64,000 nucleotides of DNA from Pohlia nutans (GCA_022496805.1 CM040100.1:20737009-20801008); one strand, 5' to 3'; counted from the stretch's first letter, positions 12,585-25,428 are shown. Numbers and translations are program-made. Notes: a model not told the origin generated them from the sequence alone.

Positions 12585-13230
12585 ATTAGGGGAAATTTGG
12601 GGTCTCCAAAAGGCCCTGTAAGACAACCCGGGTTAGGTGACTTGTCTACCCAAACGTCTCTCCGATGGTAGAAATGTGAGTTCCCGTCGCTGCCCGCAGA
12701 GTTGATTGTATGAACTGACACTGTTGAAAGCGAATTGCATGAACAACGGGGGGCCTTGTTGGCACCAACGTGTCGACGGTGTTTGGCGAACGACCTTTTC
12801 ATTGTATTTATTGCTCTGCACCAGCAATGAAGGATCTTGGCAGAGTGAGTTACTAAGTGGAAGATTAGATTCTTGTTAGTTCACTTAGAATTGAACTTGG
12901 GAAGGAAGTTCACTAACACAACGGTAACTTCATTGGCACAACGGTAAGTTCACTGGAATTGAAGCGTGACCTTTAAATGCAAATGCTCCTGCCAGCATTC
13001 AGAAGTGTTTGGGGTTTGTGCACCGCAGGTGCATTCTTGTTAGTCCCAACATCGTCTCTCTCGAGGCACACACGCGCTTCCTCACAATGATTGGGTCGAC
13101 CTACTCTTCCCACAGTGCTGGCAGCGTTGTGGCACCATTGGTGCCAGCCTCAAAAAGTGATGGGCATACCCCAAAATTTGTGGCACGTGAGAAATCTCAG
13201 GGCCTTTTGGAGACCCAAATTTCCCCTAAT
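12585..13230. mobile_element. Inverted-repeat element with ~33-bp termini
   Basis: The left arm 12585-12618 starts ATTAGGGGAAATTTGGGGTC. The right arm 13198-13230 is its inverse with one G missing. The inside is G+C-richer than the neighbours and has reading frames of 64-80 codons on both strands, but none looks conserved. No clear target duplication is seen. Probably a non-autonomous DNA transposon. Confidence 0.65.
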
Positions 13231-13723
13231 GGTTAGGTTATTCTAGGTAGACGTGTTTTTTTTATTTCTTTAGCTATTTGGAAGTGTATACACCCTGACC
13301 TCCTTAATGACCTCTTTGGTGTCTAGGTGTTCAAAATGTATGTGAATGTATAGAGTTATAAAACATTGCAGTGTTGGGATAATAGTGTTGCATGTAAAAA
13401 TGACAATAAAAAAGTATTTTGGGTCATAGAAGTGAAATAAGGTAATTTGCTTAGAACTTTTTCGTGCTTGTCCATAACTTTATTATTGTATTTATATGCA
13501 AGTTCTTGTGATATAGCAAAGTGTAATATGGGAATAAGAGTATAAGCGTGAGTCTTAAATTGGGTACATTTGTCCCAACCCTTTAATTTTAAGCAAAATA
13601 GTGCTAGATTGTAATAGAAACAAACTCTTGGCTAATGTTCTTTAGGAAAATTCAGAAAAAAACGATTTTTTTGCTATAAGAATTATTTGTCAAAGGTTAA
13701 CTAAAGAAGAAAGGAAGAAGGAA

Positions 13724-13984
13724 GTGCAAAACTCGAAAGATCATTGTATGAGTCCTATTCACCTGTGGGCTACAAATTTCAACGACCTCAGGAATGAGAA
13801 TGGTTCATTGCGCACCCGTGAGGATTTGAATTTGGAACTGAAGGTAACAATGATCCACTTTTTGCTCAACCCACTAACCAAACTCAGTAATATGAACTAT
13901 CAGCTCGTAACTACTACTATCAAGGAACGAACCAAAAACAAATGTAAAAAAGATGAGGCACTCAATATGATCACTTTGCTTTGA
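13724..13984 (+). other. 86-codon open frame, unrecognised
   Basis: An open frame beginning at a GTG, with a polar, mixed composition (for example NDLRNENGSLRTREDLNLEL in its middle). It could be a fragment of a transposon or host gene, but no motif is recognised and no splice partners were found. The rest of 13231-14298 shows nothing. Confidence 0.2.
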
Positions 13985-14298
13985 TAAATAACTCTAATAA
14001 CTTCATTTGCATATGGCTATCATCCATTGGTTGAGAATTTTTCACTCATTGTACATAGTTATCAATAATCGTGTTAGTTATTAGTCTATTCATGAGATGT
14101 TAATATGTGACATTGTTTATTAAAAATGTGCACCATAGGGTGAGCGTGTTCCCTAGACAGATAAATCAACTTTTAAACTTGGAGAATGTTCTCAACTCAT
14201 TAGGGTGTGGCGTCAAAAGGCACTTAAAAAGTACTTAGTTAATTGTGTTATTCTTACCTTCACAAGCAGCCGCACATTTTGCATGATATGGGATGCAT

Positions 14299-15098
14299 TT
14301 AACCCTTTAACTGTAGCTGGGTTCACTGGTTTTCATTGGGTTTTTCCACTATAATTGATACTGCCAGAAGTAAAATGGATTAAATTAGAAAGTAACTGTA
14401 CAATTGTATTCTCAACTGGAATGCAGACATTTTGCCAAAATTAAAGAATCATCCGATGGTGGGATTGGAAGATCATACTATGTCTTTGAACCATATAATG
14501 CACACTCAAAAATGAGATTTTGGAGGGTGTATGACTTCAAAGTTAAATAGAATTTGGATTAAATTTTCTAAATTGAAAGTGAAGATGTTCAGCAATGACC
14601 TATATCAACACCTCTTCGTTGCAATCTTTCATGTTAAGAACGGACTCACACATAATTATTGTGAATTTAATAAGTGAAAGTAACTTATCCATGTACGGTT
14701 TAGGACAAAAATTTATACGTTAAAATATGAAGGGAGTTGGTACATGGATCAAGATTGGAATACATATACTAACGGAACACGAACAAGAGAACACAATCCA
14801 AAAAAATAAAAATAAATAACAAACTTCCAAACTCAAGAAATACCGCATAGTACATGTGTTGTATTTGTAAGTATTTACTGTATTTTCAAGTATTTACAAT
14901 ATTTTTGTGTTTTGTTCATAGGTATTTCGATAGTTGCACAACTCCAAATTGAAATTTTCTTTTTCTAGAAGATGTATATTATAACGCTCATAATCTGAAC
15001 TTCACAATTCAAAATCCAATTATTCACGGATTTTCCGTTATTCGCGTTTTCGACACATTAGAGACCACAATGTGATCACTTGAGCACTAAAGGGTTAA
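14299..15098. mobile_element. TTAA-flanked element 4
   Basis: TTAA (14299-14302), CCCTTTAACTG ... GCACTAAAGGG, TTAA (15095-15098); the body is 14303-15094. Its interior from about 14460 to 14965 recurs at 16142-16640, outside a recognisable terminus. The second copy is therefore a truncated relative. Confidence 0.75.
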
Positions 15099-15262
15099 CA
15101 GAAAGTAGAAGTCTAGAATTGTTTTTATGCCACAAAATCGGCAAGAGACTACAAATTTTGTTGGGAGTTAACTTTTTACCGCCTAGCCCTGTTTTGGAGA
15201 AACTAGAGATTTTTAGTGTTTTAAAAAAAAAAAACTCTCGTTGTTTAAATTAGGGATATATT

Positions 15263-16077
15263 TTAACCCCTAATCGTCTCAACGTCCATATTCTGAACAT
15301 TTTTTAGTTACTTTCATTTTTGACGAGCTATTACTTTTGCATATAATGTTCGATTTCAATGAAATTTTGGAAAAAAAGCCCTTGAATGATGTCTAGTTTG
15401 AGTGGTAAAAATTTCAGATCAATCTGAGATGTATTGAATTTTTGGGAATCATTTGAAAGCAGGGGTTTTTTTTTGGACAGTTATTGTGCATTTTGATAGC
15501 TGCAAATTTGAAGGCTTGTATCTCCTTCATCTAATGACCATTTTCAATTAAAAATTGTCGGATTAGATTTCCTTTGAAGTCTAGTTATCATGGTAACATT
15601 TTCATGTCAATTCATGTTGTTCCCAATGTTTGAGTCATTTTAGTGTACATGTCAATTTTGGACACTTTTTGCTTTTTGGGTCAAATGGGTCACTTTTTGG
15701 ACTACTTTTTGACATTGCAAGGTCATTTTAGGGCACATCAAATTTTCTCATGGGTTTTTTTGGTACCAATGTGTTTATATGATGATTTTGAACCACTTTT
15801 ATTATAAAAAAAAAAATCATTTGAGTAGTTTTGAAAATGAATTTCACCTCTAATGTGTTGCTAGGAAAATTTCTGCATCCTTTTTTAACACTAAAACATT
15901 ACGATCTTGCGATCTATGTGGCCAAATGACTCCAAAATTTGATCCACATCATCTACAACATGTATACTACAAGATTATACAATTGAGATTTCTATAACTC
16001 ACTTACATTTAGACCTATAATACATCAAAGCAATGATGTTTTTAAGCCCAAAAAGGCTAGGGACATTTAAGGGTTAA
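15263..16077. mobile_element. TTAA-flanked element 5
   Basis: TTAA (15263-15266), CCCCTAATCGTC ... GACATTTAAGGG, TTAA (16074-16077); the body is 807 bp, A+T-rich and non-coding. It sits between two related sequences (element 4 and its partial copy at 16142-16640), as if it had landed in or beside a tandem pair. Confidence 0.72.
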
Positions 16078-16141
16078 TAGTATTCAACTGTATAAATATA
16101 ATCATAGTTTAATTAAACAAGTGTCGGTTAAACCTTGGTTA

Positions 16142-16640
16142 GATTGAAGCGTTGGATTGGAAGATCATAGTGTGTTTTTGACCCATATAATGCACTCAAA
16201 AAAACAAGATTATGGAGGGTGTGTGATTTCAAAATTAAATAGAATTTGGGTTAAATTTTCAAAAGAAAGTAGAGAGGTTCAACTATGAACTATATCAACA
16301 CCTCTTCATTGCAATCTTTCATGTCAAGAATGGACTCACACATAATTATTGTGAATTTTATAAGTGAGAATGATTTATCCATATACATTTTAGAACAAAA
16401 TTTATATGTATAAATATGAAAGGAGTTGGTGCATTGATCAAGATCGGAATACATATACTAATGGGACATGAACAAGAGAACACAATCCAAAAGATAAAAA
16501 AGAGATAACTAACTTTCAAACACAAGAAATACCGCATAGAACATGTATTGTATTTGGAAGTACTTGATGTATTTTGAGGTATTTGCAGTATTTTGGTGTA
16601 ATGTAGATACTTAGGTGTTTTGATAGCTTCACAACTCCAA
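16142..16640 (+). repeat. Partial copy of the interior of element 4
   Basis: Begins TTGGATTGGAAGATCATAG and stays collinear with 14460-14965 for about 500 bp (shared AACACCTCTTC, GGACTCACACATAATTATTG, ACACAATCCAAAA). The TTAA-type termini are missing. From 16640 to 17070 nothing further is seen apart from A+T-rich sequence. Confidence 0.65.
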
Positions 16641-17067
16641 ACCAATTTTTTTGTTTTTTTTTTTTTTTTTGAAGTGTGTATGAGATGAATCCCCACATTC
16701 GAGCTTCAAACATTGATGTTTGGTTTGGAGTAGATCTTACGGTAGATTGCAAAAACATGCCTCTGCATATATGTGTGTGTGTACACATCTTGGAGAAGTC
16801 ACTTAGTGTAAATTTTGGGTACATATGAGCGTACAAAGGGTATTTAATAGGGGGTTATGAAATAATTGGAATATTCTACTGTTTATTGTACATTTAGGGT
16901 ATATTCCATATTATTCTAAGAATATTCCTAAAATATTCCCAAATTGGTTTTAAAACACCCTATATTACTTCTATAAATTTATAATTTTTATCTCAAATGA
17001 ATAAAAGACACCCTATATTTGTTCTCTCATAGTTATCTAAATTCTTGACAGTGACCTCCCCGGGACA

Positions 17068-17311
<244 letters not shown>

Positions 17312-17540
17312 GATGATTCTATCCATTCTTTCCTTACCAAGCTACATCCCAGTGTGTATATCGCTCTAGCAACAAAAAAACAAACAAAATTGGTTGCTTT
17401 ACTAATAACATTTTGCAACTTAGATCAGTGAAGGTGAGGAATTTCAGCCTCTTTAGCCAAATTACCATAGATGAGAAGATTTAATAGTCAATTTTGGCGA
17501 AATATTCTAAATTCCTTAACTCATTTGTAGCAAACTACTC

Positions 17541-17669
<129 letters not shown>

Positions 17670-18072
17670 AACTAGATAATTTCGGGAGAAGCCATTTGCG
17701 AAGCCATTTGGCTAAAAGTTAGTGGCTAATTCCCTCAAAAATGAGTAAAAATTAGCGCCAAATTTTTTTAGCCACTTGGCTAACATTCGCAGAAAACATT
17801 TTCACTGGCCTAGATGCAACTGAAGCCCAAGCATATGATTTCTGCCTGCCCGTGGTTATCTGTATAGCCAAATGCTAGCTAAATACGGCTTATTTCATAG
17901 ACTAATCTGAAGCTGTAGGGTGGCCAAGCATCATCACAAAGTTCAAAAACAGTTCAAGATCCAAAATCCCTTGTGCCAGCAGAAATCATGATTTCAACAT
18001 GCTGTCAACCCTTTTCTAATGACATGCTCTGCAACTGCATAAATATATTCCCTGAAGGCAGAAGTTCTGAAA

Positions 18073-18312
18073 GACTCTAAATCCCCGGACGTTAATGCAA
18101 GAGGACAAAAACTGCCCACATTAAAAAAATAACCCCCTCTTTCAAGGGTTTAAAATTTCCGAGGGGTTCCCCTGGACCAAATTTGAGCCGTAGGTCCCAA
18201 ATTTGCAAAACAAATTGCCAAAAAAAGACCCTAGGGTGCCCAAAATGGAAATTTCAGAAAATAGGGCCCATGGGTGAACAGTGCTTGTATTAACGTCCGG
18301 GGATTTAGAGTC
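18073..18312. mobile_element. 240-bp MITE with 24-bp perfect terminal inverted repeats
   Basis: The arms 18073-18096 (start GACTCTAAATCCCCGGACGT) and 18289-18312 are exact inverses. The interior is non-coding with runs such as GGGGTTCCCC. No target duplication is obvious at the borders, so the superfamily is undetermined. 18313-18708 shows no feature. Confidence 0.82.
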
Positions 18313-20595
18313 GGGGAGAAGTTATGTTGAGCACAGTTATCTCATTGAATAAAGTTGTGAACGTAAATGAGAGTGAAAACAGAAATCCATGCATTTACAG
18401 TGGCGTGAGTGTCATAAGTCATGAATACCACTTGCGTCACTCACAAGCTAAGATAGCTATCCCATCATCTCAATAACGATACATGATTTCTTTTTAGAAA
18501 GGTAATATACTCTATTTCCAACGGCATTTTCATTGATCTCATATGAAGAGACCTGTTTAAAATGAGAACTTCATTTGAAGAGGCATTCCAATGTATATTT
18601 CTTTCCAAAACCATGCTCTTTGAATCATTTCTACCATTTTTCTCTCGTCCTTTAAACTGAACAAAGTCTTAAGTTCATGTAAGATCGTGCAAGTTTATAT
18701 TATCAACCTTAAGGGCCCTTCACACCTGGCCTTATGTAACCTAAGCGAAAATTGTGTAAAACCTGGGTTCTGAAATAAAGGACTTCTATTCACACTGATG
18801 GGCTTTTTGGTTTTGGCTCCCGTATAATACGGGCGGTTGTACGTATCCGTTGTTCAGACATACGGGGTCATTTTCTGATATTGGCCCGTTGCTACGTAGT
18901 GAATGAGGAGGGTGTCACACCAGGGAGTGGGTCTTACGTGACGTCAGACGTTTTGGAACCAGTCTGGACTTGTCAAGCCCTGTCTTCTCTTTCTCTGTGC
19001 TTCTGTTTCGCCTATGTAATCCCCCCTCTGGAGCGATTATTGTAGCATTCACAAGCGTTCCTGATTCTGGAAGCACCTGTCGTTGTTTGCGCGTGTATGA
19101 GTGGGTCCGATTTGCCGGGGATAGTGCGAAAACTGTTGCAAGTTTGGCGCATTTGTGAATCGGGAATTTGTTGTGAGTGCGCGCGTTCTGTGAATTACAT
19201 TGGCGCTGCTGCTGCGCCTTGAGCCTGCTGTTGGCGTGCAACTTGCGTGGTCGTTTATGCTTCCGCCTTGATGTTTTTTGCGTTGTTGCGGGCATTTTCT
19301 ATCAACGCGACGCGGCGCCACAGATCTCGAGGTGAGTGATTTACGACATTGTTGGGGTTTCTTTTTTTCTTTTTTTTCGTTTTGCTATTGATGCCTTCTG
19401 TTTCGCATGGAATTAAGCGCATCTGTACAGGCTGTTCTTCCGTAGATTTATGTTGCAGGTCATATGTAGTCGTGAATATTAAATGGGTGTTTTTTATTTG
19501 GATATTTTTCCTCGTGCTCAATGGGCCTTTGAGGGACTAGGGCGATCTGTGCAGGGTCTCGCTGTAGGGTCCATTCAACTCGGAGTACAGCGGAGCTCCT
19601 TATGGCATGCGGTGATTCACGAAGCGCATCGATATTGTAGAAAGGTATGTCGACGACTTTCCCTTCTTTTAAAAAAAAAATTATTTTGGGTCCCCGTGTT
19701 TGCTAGACGCTCTGTTCGTCTTTTTTAAAGCTATGTTTGTACACTGTAATCGGGGCAATTGCGAAGTGTCTCAGCAATCGCTACAGACATAATTCATGAA
19801 GGTTTAGTAATTCTTTATCAATAATGCTGTCACTAATTTTCAGTCGTACATGTTCCAGTTCATTAGGGTTCGAAGGGTGCCGTGACGCCTCATACTGTAA
19901 TTGGAAGCACTACTCAGGTGTTCAGCACAGTGCGCTTCAGGTATGTTTCCATCTGACCTTCATTTTGGCATCAGTGAAAGTTTTTCGCATGTATGATCCG
20001 CTGCACATTTGCTGTGGACATGTTAGGGTTCAGGATTCGTGTTAATACTGTGTGACAGATGTAGGGTTCCTTAATTTCATACATTTCCAATGATTCAGTG
20101 AGTGCTCTTCGTGCATGAATGTATGATTGTAATTCATAGATCGTGGTTCTGGGATTTCATAGAGTTCAGAAATCATGTTGATTTTACGGTCATAAAGAGT
20201 TTAGGGTTTCAGGGAACATACACATGTCTCTGTGGTGCTTAAGGTCCTGCATTTCAAGTCTGTAGTGCATTCCGTATCCAAGTTTCTGTATTTCTGTTCC
20301 ATAGTGTACAGAAGTGTTAGGGTTTATTTCAGGGTTCATAGTGGTTCCTTGTTTAGGATTTAGCGATTGAATTCATTGAAATGAATCTCTGATAGGGAGG
20401 GTGTCCATAATTTTCCATACCTAGTAACACTATAGCTACACAGTATAATCATATACAAGTAGTTATGTCCTAAAGTATTGGAACTCCTGTTTTTGACCAT
20501 CACATTATTTCGAAGTCTGTAGTAGTTGCTGGCAATGTGTTTCATGTGTGTAGTAGTTGCTCCTGGATGCAGAAGTGACCTTGACCGATCCAACA

Positions 20596-21945
20596 ATGTT
20601 TTCCTTGACTGATCCAACGAATGCTGTGACGTTGAGTGTGTGGATTCTTCTATTGCTGTTGAACAGCAACGACGCCCATGTTCGGCCTATTACGTGGGAA
20701 GACTCTGACACTGAAGAAGACCCGTTGCAAGCCATTGTCGACAATGTCCACAGTCGTTTCCAAGAGGCCCACAATGAAATGCGTGCAACACTGCACCACT
20801 TCAGGTTATGCATATCTTTCAACTTCTTGGATGACGACTTAGGGTTTTGGGTTAAACCTAGATCAACCACGTGGTTTAGCCGTTTTCTTCTTGAGCAATA
20901 TGATAATGGTCGATGGGTTGAAATGTTTCGTATGACTAAACCTGCAGTAATGGCCCTAGCAGATGTCTTACGTCCCCATGTCCACAGAGAGAACACTAGG
21001 TATAGGCTTGCGATACCAGTCCTCGTTCGTGTAGCGTGTACGCTGTTCAAACTATGCCACGGTGCGAATAGTACAGTGTGTAGTGAGATGTTCGCTATTG
21101 GTAGGAGTACCGTGTCTTTGGTTCTGAGAGACGTAGTGAATGCTATCAATGATACATTACGGGGTGAAATTAAGTGGCCGACGGGTGATAGGTTGCGCGA
21201 GACTCAGTCTAAGTTTTATGATCTTTGTGGATTACCTGGTGTGGTGGGATCGATTGATGGTATGCACGTGGCTATTGCAAAGCCTCCTCTTGGACCCGCG
21301 GATTACTATTACTTCAAGAGTGGGGGTAATACGCTGAATTGCCAGGCTGTAGTAGATAGTGATAAGCGATTCTTGGACTTGTATTTGGGAATGCCCGGCT
21401 CGACAAATGATTCGCGTATGCTACGTAGGTCATCGTTATACAATTTGGCTATGAATGGGAACTTGATGGGGGGCAATCATTTAGACCATGGGTTCACTCC
21501 ATACCTAATTGGAGATTTAGGTTACCCGTTACTTCCGTGGCTTATGATCCCGCACAAGAGTGCAGGCCAATTGTCCGTTTCAGAGTCTTTGTTCAATAAG
21601 AGGTTGCGGCGAGGGAGGTGCGTTGTGGAGAACGCATTTGGGATTTTGAAACAGTCCTTTCGGGAGTTGTTGGTTAAATCGGACTTGCACGTTACATTCA
21701 TGCCTGATGTAATATTGTATTGTGCGATATTACACAACATACTCCTTGGGCAATCCCATGAGGAAGTTGAGGAACTCCTTCAAATCCTACGCAATGAAGG
21801 ACTCGATGGTGCAGTAGTGGATGAGGAGGGTGGTGCACCAGAAGTTGGCGGTTTCGTGGATGCACGTGGTGCTGCAGTTGGGAGTCAGAAGCGTGCTGAG
21901 TTGGGGATATTTCTTAGCATGCAGAGACGCCGACAACCCTACTGA
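20596..21945 (+). CDS. PIF/Harbinger DDE transposase
   Basis: An intact single-frame 449-aa protein from the ATG at 20596. The frame opens 13 codons earlier at a TTG, which is not expected to be used. It carries the DDE_Tnp_4 nuclease core: D221 in GSIDGMH, D272 in GSTNDSRML and E345 in RCVVENAFGILK, with LIGDLGYPLLPWLMIP (about residues 304-319) between the second and third. An N-terminal helix-rich region (about 105-180, FRMTKPAVMALADVL...) matches the family's conserved segment before the core. Residues 12-22 are oddly hydrophobic (VTLSVWILLLLL), so an upstream intron and a different true start are possible. Harbinger transposases cut at TWA targets and need the partner protein encoded by the convergent gene. 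Confidence 0.93.
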   Translation: MFSLTDPTNAVTLSVWILLLLLNSNDAHVRPITWEDSDTEEDPLQAIVDNVHSRFQEAHNEMRATLHHFRLCISFNFLDDDLGFWVKPRSTTWFSRFLLEQYDNGRWVEMFRMTKPAVMALADVLRPHVHRENTRYRLAIPVLVRVACTLFKLCHGANSTVCSEMFAIGRSTVSLVLRDVVNAINDTLRGEIKWPTGDRLRETQSKFYDLCGLPGVVGSIDGMHVAIAKPPLGPADYYYFKSGGNTLNCQAVVDSDKRFLDLYLGMPGSTNDSRMLRRSSLYNLAMNGNLMGGNHLDHGFTPYLIGDLGYPLLPWLMIPHKSAGQLSVSESLFNKRLRRGRCVVENAFGILKQSFRELLVKSDLHVTFMPDVILYCAILHNILLGQSHEEVEELLQILRNEGLDGAVVDEEGGAPEVGGFVDARGAAVGSQKRAELGIFLSMQRRRQPY

Positions 21946-22308
21946 ACAAGGTACATCACTCCTTCTCTTCTTTACTTCAGCCCATTGCACATCGTGTTCA
22001 GTCAATTTTTATTTTTTTTTTCTCAACCTCTGTTAGTTTTTGCATAACATTCAAAGAAGTGTATAATGTAATTATAAGAATCTGATTTTGTCATTGCAAT
22101 ATATGTGGCATACATGAGGAAAATTGCATATGATATGCAAAAGCCTACTTCACACTTAACCGCAATTCAGATGTATAATAGATTTTTTTGGTTGGCCTCG
22201 CATGTACCCTACACCGCACTACAGCTACAATATCAGCTGCTGATCCTATAGTCCACAGCAGAGCAGGGACGGCTGCAGTTGCTAGTACACAGCTCCAGGC
22301 CGAAACAG

Positions 22309-23850
22309 TCACGGTGCAGAGGTGAAACCGGTCCCTCGGCCTTCGATGTTGCAGTTCCCCTCGGTCACAACATAGGGAAGCCTTGCACCTTCCGGCAGTA
22401 GTGCATTAGTCTTCGGCAGTAGTCCACTATGTTCTGTAGCTTCAGTGGTAAGCAGTATTCCATGAGTCTCCGGTACAGCAGCTGCTGATGTAGCTCGATC
22501 AGTGGGGGTTTGGTAGGCAGGCATGCCATGCTCGGCAGAGCTATGGTGTGCAGTAGTGTGTGGGTCACCAGCAGAGATGTGTTTGCCAATGTTGATCGGC
22601 TGACCACCGAAATTGTTGTGAGCACCAGAGTAGGGAAATGAAGTAGTTCTAGTGTGCTGTGGGGCAGTGGCTGCCACGCTTGAATGTCTTGAAAGGTTTG
22701 ACATGTTCAAGCCACTACTTAAAACATGTGAGAGTTGTGATAAACAACTGACCATCTCACCTTGCTTCATGATCGCCAATCTGGCATTTTCATTCGCCAC
22801 CGCTGCATTTTCATACATACGTCTATCTTTTTCTCTCTGGTACGCCATCTGTTCCGAGAAAAGCTTGAGTTGAACGTCGATTTTTGAACGTTCAAGATCC
22901 CGACTAGCATCTGCTATCTCCTGCATCTGTGCAGCCATTATTGCCCCCGTAGCCTTCGTGGCTTCTGCTATGACGGTGTGCCCTGATAAACTTTTCCTTC
23001 TAACTGCTGTGTTACCAGGACGTTTGTGAACGGCATATTGAGAAGTATCTGAGGAGCTAATCACCTGGGGGTTGATGCCGGGGGGCAGGCCGTTCACTGG
23101 TCGCTGAGCAGGACTTCGTGACGCCTGAGGTTGAACTGCAGGTTGGGAGGCGGTGGAGACACTTCTTCGACATGGCGGCGGCGGGGACGATTCTTCAGTA
23201 GTCTCAAAGGCCTCGGGCTGCGGGATGTCCAACGGGTCGTCAATTTCCGGTTCACTCTGAACCTCCTCCAAGTCATGATGTCTGTCGCGTACTATTGGCC
23301 TGTAGTTAGCGTCATTTGGTGCAAGCAAGTCACGAATGTGAGGAGGCTGGATCTGGGGGCGGTTACCGTACCACTCATGAATCGCATCGTACACATCTTG
23401 AGGAAATAGTCGTGGTAGGCTTTCTGCTTTCCGTTCCGCTGCACTCAGGTCCCAATAATCAGGTGCGTTTCTCCCCGTGCGGCTCAAGTAGTCAAATATT
23501 TTTTTGTAGTCGGGAATCAATTGATTCCATTTAGTCTTGCATGACGGTCCGTCACGTAGACACGGTGACAGTCCTGCTCGCATGATGTGTTGTGAGATCC
23601 TGTGCCACTTGGTACTCTCTGGAGTCATGAGATCGCGTCCATCGATTGTATCAAGCTCCTCTAGATACATCTCACGTTTGGCAGAAATTAGAGCGAAAAT
23701 TTCGTCTGGCAACCAGTTAGGCCCGCGGTCCTTACGAGCCCTTTTCGACTGGCTGGACTCAGCAACAGCAGGTACAATCGGTGCCGGACGTGTCACTCCC
23801 GCAATGGGCGATACACGGGCGGGTGCTCTAGGTGGCCCAAACGTTGCCAT
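22309..23850 (-). CDS. Harbinger trihelix/MYB-like partner protein
   Basis: An intact 513-aa frame from the ATG at 23850. The frame extends 14 codons further up to a GTG. A basic patch SKRARKDR (residues 35-42) looks like a nuclear signal. It is followed by a trihelix/SANT-like domain (about 44-140): NWLPDEIFALISAKREMY, KWHRISQHIM, GPSCKTKWNQLIPDYKKI and a YWDLS segment. A proline/serine-rich linker precedes a predicted coiled coil (about 305-370, IAEATKATGAIMAAQMQEI... LKLFSEQMAYQREKDRRMYE). The C-terminus is low complexity. In Harbinger elements the second protein carries the transposase to the nucleus and to the element's ends. The trihelix form and its tail-to-tail position fit that role. 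It could be mistaken for a host trihelix factor if seen alone. Confidence 0.88.
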   Translation of the reverse strand: MATFGPPRAPARVSPIAGVTRPAPIVPAVAESSQSKRARKDRGPNWLPDEIFALISAKREMYLEELDTIDGRDLMTPESTKWHRISQHIMRAGLSPCLRDGPSCKTKWNQLIPDYKKIFDYLSRTGRNAPDYWDLSAAERKAESLPRLFPQDVYDAIHEWYGNRPQIQPPHIRDLLAPNDANYRPIVRDRHHDLEEVQSEPEIDDPLDIPQPEAFETTEESSPPPPCRRSVSTASQPAVQPQASRSPAQRPVNGLPPGINPQVISSSDTSQYAVHKRPGNTAVRRKSLSGHTVIAEATKATGAIMAAQMQEIADASRDLERSKIDVQLKLFSEQMAYQREKDRRMYENAAVANENARLAIMKQGEMVSCLSQLSHVLSSGLNMSNLSRHSSVAATAPQHTRTTSFPYSGAHNNFGGQPINIGKHISAGDPHTTAHHSSAEHGMPAYQTPTDRATSAAAVPETHGILLTTEATEHSGLLPKTNALLPEGARLPYVVTEGNCNIEGRGTGFTSAP

Positions 23851-25339
23851 AAGAACTGAGCCTGCTAATGCAATCGTGTAGGTTGTTAGCACCGTGTTTA
23901 CGTGACGATTTTTTTTTATTTAGCATTTTCTCATTGAAACATCGGAGTGTGTGTGATGTGCAGGTCTTTTGTCTATGCAGGAGAAAAAAAGAAACTTAAC
24001 TACCATTGAAATTTAATTAAAGAGGAATGAATGAAGAACGAACAAAACTGTAAACTTTGAGAAAGTACTTACCAGCATCAACTGGCATTGCCATGGGTCT
24101 CACGGGCGTGGTGAACTGATGAGGACTCCTGCGATTTTCCATCGTGAAATATGGTCTTCCTGCGGCAATGTGTACACATGTTACTTTCGAAGCCCAAAAA
24201 AAAAAAATTAAACCCAAACAGGAAGGTTTCTACTGACGAATTCTACTTTGATTCATACAGGTTCCTACAGCGTAAGGAAATGGGAGATCTGTACAATGTG
24301 CACACTCTGAAATGAGTGTTCTGCAATGACAACCCGGAATGTGTTAATGTAGAAGGCATTCAATGCCGATTCTATGCAGCATTGCACTCAGCATAAGTGA
24401 TCTGTCGTTGTATATATATGTTCTAAAAAATTACTGACCCATTTAATGTCCTGAACTACCGATTCCTACAGTCAATGCAATGCAGGGATCTTGGAGTCAC
24501 ACAGATCGTACTACCCTGACACTTGTGCGTGCAAAACAATGTTACAAGTCCCTGAACTACCGATTACGATGGCCCTGAAGTGTGCTAAATTCAATAGTGC
24601 AAAGGCTGAAATGAGCGAATTGAAATGGCATACTGCTGCGTTTGTGATCGGAATCGGACAGGAGAATTCAAGAGAAAACCGCAAACATTCAAATAAATTG
24701 AAGTAGAATCTAGCAAATTGCTTCCACAGGATCGCGAGGAGGGAGAGGGCAGCGTACCTGCGACAATCGACGGCGATTGAGGTACGTACTTCAGAAATAT
24801 TGATATTTTATAGCTCGCTGGAACGAAGTCAGAGGTCACAGTACAGTTGTAGGGTCGTGCCAAGTTGCCGACAAGAGTGCGCTAAAACCAAAGACCGATG
24901 TTACGTAATTCGCCCTCGCAGGCTCCACTAGATAAGAGCGCCCTCAAATGACTCACATCTACAGAATCACTAGATTTTAATTTGCTATTAATCTGCCACT
25001 GATTTCGAACTTTCCCCAAAAGCTACGGCTGTCTTTTCCCTAACACCGCTCTTACAGGAGTGCCATGTAAGCATCCACCTAGGCTCGGTGAATACCAACC
25101 AGCGTAAATGTGAACACCACATTACTTTTAGCACAGTTTTAGCTATAACAACGCGGCCTTAAGGCCAGGTGTGGACGTGCTTTTAGATGGTGAAAAATGT
25201 CAAGTGTCTTTATTGAACCGGGTTCTTTACAGTACAATGAATGATCATTCATAATCTAGTGGAGATGCTCTAAGTTCATATCATCACGTATCTTTATTGA
25301 ACTAGGTTCTGCACAGTACAATCAATACAGCACAAGGAA

Positions 25340-25340
<1 letters not shown>

Positions 25341-25382
<42 letters not shown>

Positions 25383-25428
25383 ATATATTTATATATTTAT
25401 ATGTATTTATTTATTTATTTATTTATAT
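25341..25428. repeat. (AT)n/(TTTA)n microsatellite
   Basis: About 18 TA units followed by a TTTA/ATTT-rich stretch. It lies just outside the right end of the Harbinger element. The segments 25200-25430 and 25440-25900 are also partly repetitive: the AGAGGAATCA, GTAAACGGAGCCCTTG and AAAATATAATACAGT motifs each occur twice, indicating a ~250-300 bp duplication downstream of the CPBP gene. Confidence 0.85.

Larger units (their letters stand above)
18709..25185. mobile_element. Complete PIF/Harbinger transposon (~6.5 kb)
   Basis: TTA (18709-18711) precedes a left end AGGGCCCTTCACACCTGGCC. The right end is the imperfect inverse GGCCAGGTGTGGACGTGCTT, followed by TTA (25183-25185). A TTA target duplication is the family hallmark. 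Inside are the two proteins such elements need: a DDE transposase (+) and a trihelix/MYB-like DNA-binding protein (-), converging on a short spacer (21946-22308). Both frames are intact, so the element may have moved recently or still be active. 18712-20595 and 23851-25182 are leader and terminal regions without convincing further genes. Confidence 0.85.

Noticed and set aside
20505..21149. 214-codon minus-strand frame
   Set aside because: It lies opposite the transposase gene, which has clear family motifs; this is an antisense shadow.
23537..23881. 114-codon plus-strand frame
   Set aside because: Antisense shadow of the trihelix-domain gene.
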